Positions 56,058 to 64,000 of a DNA stretch of 64,000 bases are shown piece after piece. The DNA comes from Pseudomonas deceptionensis. GTDB taxonomy: Bacteria > Pseudomonadota > Gammaproteobacteria > Pseudomonadales > Pseudomonadaceae. Location: NCBI RefSeq assembly GCF_900106095.1, contig NZ_FNUD01000002.1:2873501-2937500 (forward strand). The letters run 5' to 3'. Numbering within the stretch: position 1 is the first letter of the stretch; the number at the start of each line of letters is the position of its first letter. The notes beneath the pieces were generated by a model, which saw nothing but the letters and a program-made list of their open reading frames with translations, searched no databases and was not told the origin of the DNA. Made by a program: the position numbers and the translations under genes.

Positions 56058-56095
56058 TCCAATACAAAGCAAATACAGAGCAAGGAGTGGTCAGC

Positions 56096-57307
56096 ATGAG
56101 TCAGGATTGGGATGCGGGTCGGCTGGACAGCGACCTCGATGGCGTAGCGTTCGACACCTTGGCTGTGCGTGCCGGCCAGCACCGTACGCCAGAAGGCGAA
56201 CACGGTGATGCAATGTTCCTGACCTCCAGCTATGTGTTCCGTACGGCGGCGGATGCTGCGGCACGGTTCTCGGGCGAGGTGGCAGGCAACGTTTATTCTC
56301 GTTACACCAACCCCACCGTTCGCGCCTTTGAAGAGCGCATCGCTGCCCTTGAAGGTGCCGAGCAGGCCGTGGCGACTGCAACGGGCATGGCGGCCATCCT
56401 GTCGGTGGTTATGAGTCTGTGCAGCGCCGGTGACCATATTCTGGTGTCGCGTAGCGTATTCGGTTCGACCATCAGCCTGTTCGAGAAGTACTTCAAGCGC
56501 TTTGGTATTGAGGTTGATTACGTGCCTCTGGCCGAACTGGCTGGCTGGGACGAAGCCATCAAGTCCAACACCAAATTGCTGTTTGTCGAGTCGCCGTCCA
56601 ACCCGCTGGCTGAACTGGTGGACATCGCGGCTCTTGCCCGGATTGCACAGGCCAAGGGTGCCATGCTGGTGGTCGACAACTGCTTTTGCACGCCTGCCTT
56701 GCAGCAGCCGCTGAAGCTGGGTGCGGACATCGTGGTGCATTCGGCCACCAAATTCATCGATGGCCAGGGCCGTTGCATGGGGGGTGTGGTTGCCGGTCGT
56801 GTCGAGCTGATGAAAGAGATCGTCGGCTTCTTGCGCACTGCCGGGCCAACCCTGAGCCCGTTCAATGCCTGGATCTTCCTCAAGGGCCTCGAAACCCTGA
56901 ACCTGCGCATGCGCGCTCACTGCGCCAGTGCCCAGGCGCTGGCAGAGTGGCTGGAGCAACAGGACGGCGTTGAAAAGGTTTACTACGCGGGTCTCAAGAG
57001 CCATCCGCAGCATGAGTTGGCCATGCGTCAGCAGCGCGGGTTCGGTGCGGTCGTCAGCTTTGAGGTCAAGGGTGGCAAAGAGGGCGCCTGGCGCTTTATC
57101 GATGCAACGCGCCTGATCTCGATCACGGCCAACCTGGGTGACAGCAAAACCACCATTACCCACCCGGCGACCACTTCCCATGGTCGCCTTGCACCGCAAG
57201 AGCGTGCGTCGGCGGGTATTCGTGACAGCCTGATCCGTGTGGCGGTGGGTCTGGAAGACGTCGCCGACCTGCAAGCGGACCTTGCGCGTGGCCTGGCTGC
57301 GCTGTGA
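56096..57307 (+). CDS. metZ: O-succinylhomoserine sulfhydrylase
   Basis: 403 aa PLP enzyme of the Cys/Met metabolism family, making homocysteine from O-succinylhomoserine and sulphide. [36 protein letters not shown], and the PLP lysine K219 in [14 protein letters not shown]; end region [23 protein letters not shown] 56096 has AAGGAGTGG (56081-56089); the frame continues upstream into the terminator but is not used. The SDR gene begins at its stop. Confidence 0.95.
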   Translation: MSQDWDAGRLDSDLDGVAFDTLAVRAGQHRTPEGEHGDAMFLTSSYVFRTAADAAARFSGEVAGNVYSRYTNPTVRAFEERIAALEGAEQAVATATGMAAILSVVMSLCSAGDHILVSRSVFGSTISLFEKYFKRFGIEVDYVPLAELAGWDEAIKSNTKLLFVESPSNPLAELVDIAALARIAQAKGAMLVVDNCFCTPALQQPLKLGADIVVHSATKFIDGQGRCMGGVVAGRVELMKEIVGFLRTAGPTLSPFNAWIFLKGLETLNLRMRAHCASAQALAEWLEQQDGVEKVYYAGLKSHPQHELAMRQQRGFGAVVSFEVKGGKEGAWRFIDATRLISITANLGDSKTTITHPATTSHGRLAPQERASAGIRDSLIRVAVGLEDVADLQADLARGLAAL

Positions 57308-57315
57308 TCGACCGC

Positions 57316-58083
57316 ATGACCGAAGCACCGGTGAGTGAGAATGGCCGCGTAGCGCTGGTAACAGGCGCTGCGCGGGGCATTGGCCTGGGGATTGCTGCCT
57401 GGCTGGTCAGCGAAGGCTGGCAAGTGGTGCTGGCTGACATCGACCGTGCCCGGGGTGCCAAAGTGGCGAAGGCGTTGGGCGAGAGTGCCTGGTTTTTGAC
57501 CCTGGATGTTTCGGTCGAGGCCGATGTCATTCAGTGCGTCGCACAAATACTGGGTCAATTTGGCCGGCTGGACGGGCTGGTGTGCAACGCGGCGATTGCC
57601 GACCCGCACAACAAACCCCTGGAAAGTCTGGATCTGCAGCAGTGGAACCGGGTCATGGCGGTCAATCTCACCGGGCCGATGTTGCTGGCCAAGCATTGCG
57701 CGCCGTACTTGCGTACGCATAGCGGTTCGATCGTCAATCTGACCTCCACCCGCGCTCACCAGTCGCAGCCTGATACCGAGGCTTATGTGGCGAGCAAGGG
57801 CGGGTTGCTGGCATTGACCCACGCGCTGGCGATCAGTCTTGGGCCGCAGGTGCGGGTCAATGCGGTGAGTCCGGGCTGGATCGATGCCCGGGCCCCCTCC
57901 GTGAGGCGCGCAGAGCCCCTGACAGAGGCCGATCATGCCCAGCACCCGGTTGGCCGGGCAGGGTGCGTGGAAGACGTTGCATCCATGGTCGCGTGGCTGC
58001 TGTCGCGTAACGCCGGGTTTGTGACGGGGCAGGAGTTTGTGGTCGACGGCGGCATGAGCAGGAAGATGATTTACGAGGAATAG
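57316..58083 (+). CDS. SDR family oxidoreductase after metZ
   Basis: 255 aa. [13 protein letters not shown] cofactor site, CNAAIAD, NLTSTRA with the catalytic Ser position, YVASK, and C-terminal [14 protein letters not shown]. Substrate unknown. An SDR directly behind metZ is usual in Pseudomonas. Start is uncertain: GTG at 57304 overlaps the metZ stop (GTGA, coupling possible), ATG at 57316 is the alternative; neither has a good ribosome site. Confidence 0.87.
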   Translation: MTEAPVSENGRVALVTGAARGIGLGIAAWLVSEGWQVVLADIDRARGAKVAKALGESAWFLTLDVSVEADVIQCVAQILGQFGRLDGLVCNAAIADPHNKPLESLDLQQWNRVMAVNLTGPMLLAKHCAPYLRTHSGSIVNLTSTRAHQSQPDTEAYVASKGGLLALTHALAISLGPQVRVNAVSPGWIDARAPSVRRAEPLTEADHAQHPVGRAGCVEDVASMVAWLLSRNAGFVTGQEFVVDGGMSRKMIYEE

Positions 58084-58142
58084 GGGCCGCGCGCTGCAGG
58101 TGAGTCTTTTTTGCTTATTTTGAAAAAAACTCAATCTTGTCC

Positions 58143-58171
58143 TTGACTTAGGTTCAATACCTGCGTAAATT
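58143..58171 (+). promoter_or_regulatory. sigma-70 promoter of the tRNA cluster
   Basis: TTGACT (58143-58148), 17-base spacer, TAAATT (58166-58171), then a GC-rich discriminator (TCGCGGCC) typical of stable-RNA promoters, about 20 bases before tRNA-Val. Confidence 0.65.
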
Positions 58172-58192
58172 TCGCGGCCTCAACGAAGCAAA

Positions 58193-58268
58193 GGGTGATT
58201 AGCTCAGCTGGGAGAGCATCTGCCTTACAAGCAGAGGGTCGGCGGTTCGATCCCGTCATCACCCACCA
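58193..58268 (+). tRNA. tRNA-Val (TAC)
   Basis: 76 bases. Acceptor GGGTGAT pairs with ATCACCC before ACCA; D arm with AGCTCAGCTGGGAGAGC; anticodon loop CTTACAA (anticodon TAC, reads GUA) on stem TCTGC/GCAGA; T arm with GGTTCGATCCC. CCA is encoded. Confidence 0.97.
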
Positions 58269-58323
58269 CTTCTTGAGATTCTCGCAAGAGAAAGGTCGTT
58301 CCGAAAGGAGCTGCCACCGACGC

Positions 58324-58400
58324 GCAGCGGTAGTTCAGTCGGTTAGAATACCGGCCTGTCACGCCGGGGGTCGCGGGTTCGAGTCCCGTCCGCTGCGCCA
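58324..58400 (+). tRNA. tRNA-Asp (GTC), copy 1
   Basis: 77 bases. Acceptor GCAGCGG/CCGCTGC, anticodon loop CTGTCAC (anticodon GTC) on stem CCGGC/GCCGG, T arm GGGTTCGAGTCCC, encoded CCA. Identical to copy 2 and separated from it by 101 bases. Confidence 0.97.
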
Positions 58401-58501
58401 TATTTGTACAAATCAGGTTCGCCTGGTTTGCGATTGAAAAGCACCGAAGCTTTTCATTCACAGGTTTCAAAGTTTCAAACGGACGCAAGTCCGAGCGATA
58501 C

Positions 58502-58578
58502 GCAGCGGTAGTTCAGTCGGTTAGAATACCGGCCTGTCACGCCGGGGGTCGCGGGTTCGAGTCCCGTCCGCTGCGCCA
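58502..58578 (+). tRNA. tRNA-Asp (GTC), copy 2
   Basis: 77 bases, identical in sequence to the copy at 58324, including GCGCCA end. Last tRNA of the cluster; a terminator follows 40 bases later. Confidence 0.97.
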
Positions 58579-58618
58579 TATTTGCTTCAGAGCCCTTGAA
58601 CTCTCTGTAGCTGCAAAG

Positions 58619-58644
58619 AAAGCGACCTTAGGGTCGCTTTTTTT
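58619..58644 (+). terminator. rho-independent terminator of the tRNA operon
   Basis: AAAGCGACC (58619-58627) / GGTCGCTTT (58632-58640) with loop TTAG, followed by TTTT. Confidence 0.85.
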
Positions 58645-58674
58645 GTGCCCGGGATTTTGCAAGACTCCAGCTAA

Positions 58675-58774
58675 TGTGGGAGCGAGCCTGCTCGCGAAGA
58701 TACTGGACGATAGCGCGTACTTGCCGGATTAACGCGAAGCTCTTAGCGCTTTTGCGAGCAGGCTCGCTCCCACA
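58675..58774. repeat. REPIN with long spacer
   Basis: TGTGGGAGCGAGCCTGCTCG (58675-58694, plus C) and its inverse ending at 58774 enclose about 58 bases. Same REP core as 26047-26097 but with a wider, different centre. With the tRNA terminator it accounts for the gap before the lipoprotein gene. Confidence 0.82.
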
Positions 58775-58880
58775 GTGAGGCCGTTTGGGTCTTCAGACCC
58801 CGATCGGACGCGACAAACTGCCCGCGATTATCACGACTTGATGCACAATACGCCCCGCACCGTTCTCTTCAGGATCCTTA

Positions 58881-59744
58881 ATGCTCATGTCATTTCCCTT
58901 GCGTGCCGTGGTAGTCGCCCTTGTGCTGGCTGGACTCGCAGGTTGCTCGTCGAAGAAAACCGCGGTCTACGAGCATGAAAGTTTCGACGACTCCGGGACC
59001 TTCTCGCGCAATTACCCGGTCACTGACAAAGCCTCGTGCGAAGCCGCACGCCGCGCCTTGCTCAGCCAGGGTTACATCATTACCAGCAACGACCCGAAAA
59101 TGATCAGCGGCCACAAGAGCTTCCAGCAAACCGGCGAAAGCCATCTGGAAATCAGCTTCAACGTGGTCTGTGCCGATGACGGTGGCTCGCAGCATCACGC
59201 CACGATGTTTGCCAACGCACTGCAGGACCGTTACGCGCTGAAAAAGGTCAACAACTCCGCCAGCCTCGGGGTCGGTGTGTTGGGCTCGGTGTCGATGCCG
59301 ATCGGTTCGAGCGATGACTCAATGGTCAAGGTCGCCAGCGAAACCGTGTCTTCGCCGCAGTTCTATGACCGTTTTTTTGGTCTGGTCGAGGTGTTCCTGC
59401 CCAAGCCCAAGGAAGTGGAAAAAGCGCCTCACGCCCCGGAAAAGCCCAAGGTCGAGCTGGGTGTGCCGGAAGTTGCCCCTGCCAAGGTCGAAGCGGTTGC
59501 TCCAGTCCCGGTCTCGGTTCCAGTTCCGGCCCCAGCGCCTGAGCCGGTTGTAGTGCCCGTCAGCGAGCCTGTCGTAGCCCCGGCCGTCGTTGTGCCTGTC
59601 ATCGCCCCGGTGGAGATCCCGGTGACGCTCACGTCGCCGCTCACGCCGGCCAGCGTGCCGCCTGAGCCGGTTACGCCAGTGGTCGGCCCTGAGCCCGCCC
59701 CTGTAGCTGAACCTGCCGTTGTAGAGCCTTTGGCGGCTCCATAA
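58881..59744 (+). CDS. DUF2242 lipoprotein
   Basis: 287 aa. Lipoprotein signal peptide with lipobox LAGC (Cys about residue 22), then a domain of about 150 residues (YEHESFDDSGTFSRNYPVTD to VSSPQFYDRFFGLVEVFLP) fitting DUF2242, and a C-terminal low-complexity tail of Pro-Val-Ala repeats (residues about 195-287) likely to be extended in the envelope. Ser after the Cys predicts outer-membrane sorting. Function unknown. Met-3 (58887) is an alternative start. Single gene after the tRNAs. Confidence 0.85.
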   Translation: MLMSFPLRAVVVALVLAGLAGCSSKKTAVYEHESFDDSGTFSRNYPVTDKASCEAARRALLSQGYIITSNDPKMISGHKSFQQTGESHLEISFNVVCADDGGSQHHATMFANALQDRYALKKVNNSASLGVGVLGSVSMPIGSSDDSMVKVASETVSSPQFYDRFFGLVEVFLPKPKEVEKAPHAPEKPKVELGVPEVAPAKVEAVAPVPVSVPVPAPAPEPVVVPVSEPVVAPAVVVPVIAPVEIPVTLTSPLTPASVPPEPVTPVVGPEPAPVAEPAVVEPLAAP

Positions 59745-59883
59745 ATGTGCGGTAAATCTCAAAAGCTCTGCTACGTTTACTGATGAGTCTTGACAGTGCC
59801 GGTGAAGGTGTCATTTTTCCTTCATGCGGGCACTTTATGCTCAGGCATGACTTAAACAAAACAGACTGAAAAGGGATGCTGCA

Positions 59884-59970
59884 ATGGACGATTATCAGGA
59901 AGAGCTGCTTGAGTATCAGGCTTCTGAGCTGGACCCGCTGGACCCTGCTGACGACGCAACCGAACTTTGA
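59884..59970 (+). CDS. small acidic ORF, 28 aa
   Basis: ATG at 59884 opens MDDYQEELLEYQASELDPLD and ends PADDATEL, stop at 59968-59970. Net charge is strongly negative and the codons read like a real gene; GGGAT lies nine bases upstream. It sits just before the 3' end of the convergent AraC gene. I believe small proteins starting this way occur in other Pseudomonas, but that is memory. No function can be given. Confidence 0.5.
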   Translation: MDDYQEELLEYQASELDPLDPADDATEL

Positions 59971-59983
59971 GCTCCAGGTCGCT

Positions 59984-61024
59984 TCAAGCAGATTGGCGCT
60001 GACGACGTCGGTATTCTCCCGGCGTCTGCGCATTCCATCGCTTGAAAGCCCGCTGAAACGCCTCGGCTGAGGCAAACCCCAACAAATAGGCTATCTCGCC
60101 AAAGGCCAGTTCCGTATCGCGGATATAGGTCATGGCGAGGTCGCGACGCGTGTCGTTGAGAATGGCGCGAAATTGTGTGCCTTCCTCCGCGAGTTTGCGG
60201 CGCAAGGTCCAGGTCGGCAGCTTCAGGCGTGCCGCCACTTCTTCCAGGTCGGGCTCCCGGCCGCCATTGAGCAAAGGCCCCAGCAGTTGGGTGATGCGTT
60301 CGCGCAGGCTGCGGGTGCGGGTCAGTTGCTCCAGTTCCCGTTCGCACAATTGCAGCAGGTAGGCCCAGGTGCTTGGGCAGTGCTGCGGGTTGCGCAGGTC
60401 GAGCGTGGCGTGGTTCAGGCGCAGTTGGTTGGTCTCGGCCCGGAAATGCAGCGCCGCGCTGCCCAGCACGCTGTAGTGGTGGGCGTAGGCCGGCTCGCTG
60501 AACTCGATATCGATCTGTTCGCAGCTCAACGGTCGGGCCGCGACGGACGATAGGTGTTGCAACCAGCCGGCAATGATCGAGTCCACCACAAAGCGGTTGT
60601 AGGCGTTGTACGGGCTGATGGAGTAAAACCGCAGCCAGGCGCCCTGGGCGTCTTCGTGCAGGCTCGACTGGCCGCGGTAGTTGGAGCCATACAGGGCTTC
60701 AAAGCGAATCAGGGTGCGTGCCGCTTCGCGCACGGTGGGCGCCTGGGCGGCGGTGACACCGGCCAGCCCGACCTGGCTCAGGCGGCTGAGCTGGCCCATG
60801 CGCAAGCCCAGCGCGGGTTCGCCGGTCAGGGCAATCGCCGCGTGCCCCAGGCGCATGTAGCGCGGGATCGACAGGCGTGCCAGGGGCTGGGCGAGGCGGG
60901 CCGGGTCCAGCCCGAACTGTTCAAGCAAGGGCGCAGGGTCGTGGCCGCAGCTGTGCACGGCGTCTGCCAGGGCCTGCACGAACCCGACCGACAGATCCCC
61001 CAGGCGCATGGGCAGCGGTTTCAT
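59984..61024 (-). CDS. AraC family transcriptional regulator
   Basis: 346 aa. N-terminal ligand-binding region of the arabinose-binding-like type (FVQALADAVHSCGHDPAPLL, PALGLRMGQLSRLSQVGLAG) and C-terminal double helix-turn-helix (LEEVAARLKLPTWTLRRKLA, LAFGEIAYLLGFASAEAFQRA, FKRWNAQTPGEYR). This OruR/ArgR-like class responds to fatty-acid or amine-type ligands. It follows the nitrilase-fold gene by four bases on the same strand, so they form an operon. Confidence 0.9.
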   Translation of the reverse strand: MKPLPMRLGDLSVGFVQALADAVHSCGHDPAPLLEQFGLDPARLAQPLARLSIPRYMRLGHAAIALTGEPALGLRMGQLSRLSQVGLAGVTAAQAPTVREAARTLIRFEALYGSNYRGQSSLHEDAQGAWLRFYSISPYNAYNRFVVDSIIAGWLQHLSSVAARPLSCEQIDIEFSEPAYAHHYSVLGSAALHFRAETNQLRLNHATLDLRNPQHCPSTWAYLLQLCERELEQLTRTRSLRERITQLLGPLLNGGREPDLEEVAARLKLPTWTLRRKLAEEGTQFRAILNDTRRDLAMTYIRDTELAFGEIAYLLGFASAEAFQRAFKRWNAQTPGEYRRRQRQSA

Positions 61025-61028
61025 CGAG

Positions 61029-62165
61029 CTACAGCCAGAGGTTCAGCAGTCGGGCGCCAGTGCCCGGCTGGTCGGGGCTGGTCTGGCCGTTGCGGCTGAT
61101 AAAGCCATGGCCGCCGCTGTACTTGTCCCAGAACTTGCCGCGCAAAAACACCGTGACCCCGGCCTCGGCCGTGCTGATGGGAGCGCTGCTGGTCAGGGTC
61201 AGGCGATGCCAGGCGTCGCCTTCGGTGACTTCGCCGGGCTTGAGACTGATCTCGCTGGGGGTCGATACGCTCTTGTATCCGCCCCAGGGCTGGTCCCAGG
61301 TGGTCTTGCCAATGATGAATGCCGGTACGGCAATCAGTTGTGCGCCTTTTTCGTTCAGCGTGCGGTAGTTCTCGGGGTACCAGCTGTCGCTGCCGATCAG
61401 GATGCCCAGGCGCCCGGCGGGGGTGTCCACTACGTTCAGTTCATGGTCGGGGCCCGGCTGGATATAGCTTTGTTCTTCGTAGGTCGGCAATAGCTGCAAC
61501 TGCGGTGCACCTAGGGGTGCGCCGTCACGGCCAAAGACGATACTGCTGTTGTAAAGCGGGCCTGTACCGGGCAGCAGTTTGCCGTTTTCGATACGGGGGT
61601 CGGGCAGGGCAATGCTGCCGGCCACCAGGGTCACGCCGAACTCTTTGGCCAGGCCGCCAAACAGGGCCTGGTAATCAGCGGCCATGCTTTTGGCCTTCAT
61701 GCGCAGGTGTGCATCGTTGACCCGGCTTTCGCCGTTGGCACGCAGCCATGCCCCGGCAAAGTCCAGAGGGTTGCTCAGTGCCAGCCAGCGCATCGCTTCA
61801 TTGAGGTTGGGCGCCTGGTACAGCTCGTTCTTTTCGCCGCGAAACATCAGCCAGGAACCGATATGTTCCGGCAACACCACCACGGTCTTGTCGTTGAGCA
61901 AACCGGCGTCACGGGCTCTGTTCAAGTAGGCGGCCAGTTTCAGGCGCACCAGCTCCAGGCTTTGATAGTCGCGGGGGGACAGGTCGGGTTCGATGCCAAG
62001 CAGGTTGCCCCGGCCCTGGTCGGTGCCTTCGTTGATCGCCAGCTCGATGCGCAGGTCGGACAGGTAATGGCCGACATCCCGTTGCGTGGTCCAGTAGGCA
62101 TAACCGCCGCCGGCGGCAGCAAGGGCGATCAGTAAGGTGCAGCCAAATAATGTGCGTATAGACAT
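61029..62165 (-). CDS. membrane-anchored carbon-nitrogen hydrolase-fold protein lacking the catalytic Cys
   Basis: 378 aa. N-terminal membrane helix (TLFGCTLLIALAAAGGGYAY) then a nitrilase-superfamily domain: VVVLPEHIGSW carries the Glu, but the Lys segment is LQLLPTYEEQSY and the normal Ile-Cys-x-Asp motif reads ILIGSDSWYPENYR, with Gly where the nucleophilic Cys should be. Classical amidase or nitrilase chemistry is therefore not expected; a binding or sensing role, perhaps passing information to the cotranscribed AraC regulator, is an inference. First gene of the two-gene unit. Confidence 0.8.
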   Translation of the reverse strand: MSIRTLFGCTLLIALAAAGGGYAYWTTQRDVGHYLSDLRIELAINEGTDQGRGNLLGIEPDLSPRDYQSLELVRLKLAAYLNRARDAGLLNDKTVVVLPEHIGSWLMFRGEKNELYQAPNLNEAMRWLALSNPLDFAGAWLRANGESRVNDAHLRMKAKSMAADYQALFGGLAKEFGVTLVAGSIALPDPRIENGKLLPGTGPLYNSSIVFGRDGAPLGAPQLQLLPTYEEQSYIQPGPDHELNVVDTPAGRLGILIGSDSWYPENYRTLNEKGAQLIAVPAFIIGKTTWDQPWGGYKSVSTPSEISLKPGEVTEGDAWHRLTLTSSAPISTAEAGVTVFLRGKFWDKYSGGHGFISRNGQTSPDQPGTGARLLNLWL

Positions 62166-62345
62166 AGAACGGACAGCTATCAGCGGAATTCGAGGTCTAG
62201 GGTAGGTGGCGTATGCGGGCTTGCCAAGGGGTGCTGCACATTTGGGTTAATAATTTGTCACTTTGGGTCATTGAGTGGGGTCGATTGAGTCTTTACTGTG
62301 CCTCACATCAACGACGGGGGCCGCAGAGCTCCTCGCGTTCCGTGA

Positions 62346-64000
<1,655 letters not shown>

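Noticed and set aside
58193..58578. tRNA cluster as an integration site for a genomic island
   Set aside because: No integrase gene and no partial tRNA copy (attachment site) nearby; the second tRNA-Asp is a complete duplicate.
58675..58774. Possible CRISPR-like repeats
   Set aside because: Only two copies in inverted orientation; this is a REP pair. No direct repeat arrays with unique spacers were seen in the window.

Overview
The window is about 60% GC and carries a gene order typical of Pseudomonas. From 38.8 kb onward it follows the arrangement I know from P. aeruginosa and its relatives: LysR, leuC, leuD, methyltransferase, leuB, asd, usg-like, fimV, truA, trpF, accD, folC, dedD-like, cvpA, purF, metZ, SDR, tRNAs. 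The REP sequences (core GTGGGAGCGAGCCTGCTCGC) and gene content suggest the P. fluorescens lineage in the broad sense. Species cannot be fixed from this sequence alone.

Layout. (1) 0-20.4 kb is an accessory catabolic region. It has a DUF1329/DUF1302 envelope pair, a minus-strand pair of acyl-CoA dehydrogenases, then a plus-strand block of crotonase, two acyl-CoA dehydrogenases, thiolase, two SDRs, MaoC hydratase and a second thiolase. The crotonase, first thiolase and second SDR resemble, from memory of the families, the actinobacterial EchA20, FadA6 and IpdF of steroid C/D-ring degradation. The block is therefore best read as part of a steroid-type (or similar polycyclic) ring-degradation pathway; its CoA ligase, IpdAB and IpdC counterparts are not in the window. 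(2) Inserted between the two arms (5.7-12.6 kb) is a lower-GC CS1/CFA-I-type (alternate, class 5) chaperone-usher fimbrial operon, read leftwards as major pilin, usher, chaperone, second pilin, tip adhesin, with a divergent PadR regulator. The adhesin signal peptide is out of frame at a run of seven T. (3) 20.4-39.8 kb holds transport, signalling and scavenging genes: a DHA2 exporter with divergent LysR, an MHYT-GGDEF-EAL protein, an SDR, an ECF sigma/FecR/TonB-receptor iron system, a mannose-isomerase-type epimerase, a cytosine-deaminase homologue with a changed specificity residue, LysR, a second TonB receptor, pirin, a thiolase and LysR. (4) 39.9-58.1 kb is conserved core: leucine and aspartate-family synthesis, FimV, tRNA modification, tryptophan, fatty acid, folate and purine synthesis, methionine. 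(5) 58.2-64 kb holds one tRNA-Val and two identical tRNA-Asp genes, a DUF2242 lipoprotein, a tiny acidic ORF, an AraC regulator, a membrane-anchored nitrilase-fold protein lacking its catalytic Cys, and the start of a 2,4-dienoyl-CoA reductase cut by the window end.

Intergenic space is rich in REP/REPIN palindromes and a second, CT-rich palindrome family, mostly at convergent gene ends where they can act as terminators. Protein families were assigned by reading motifs and by remembered homologues; no database search was run.
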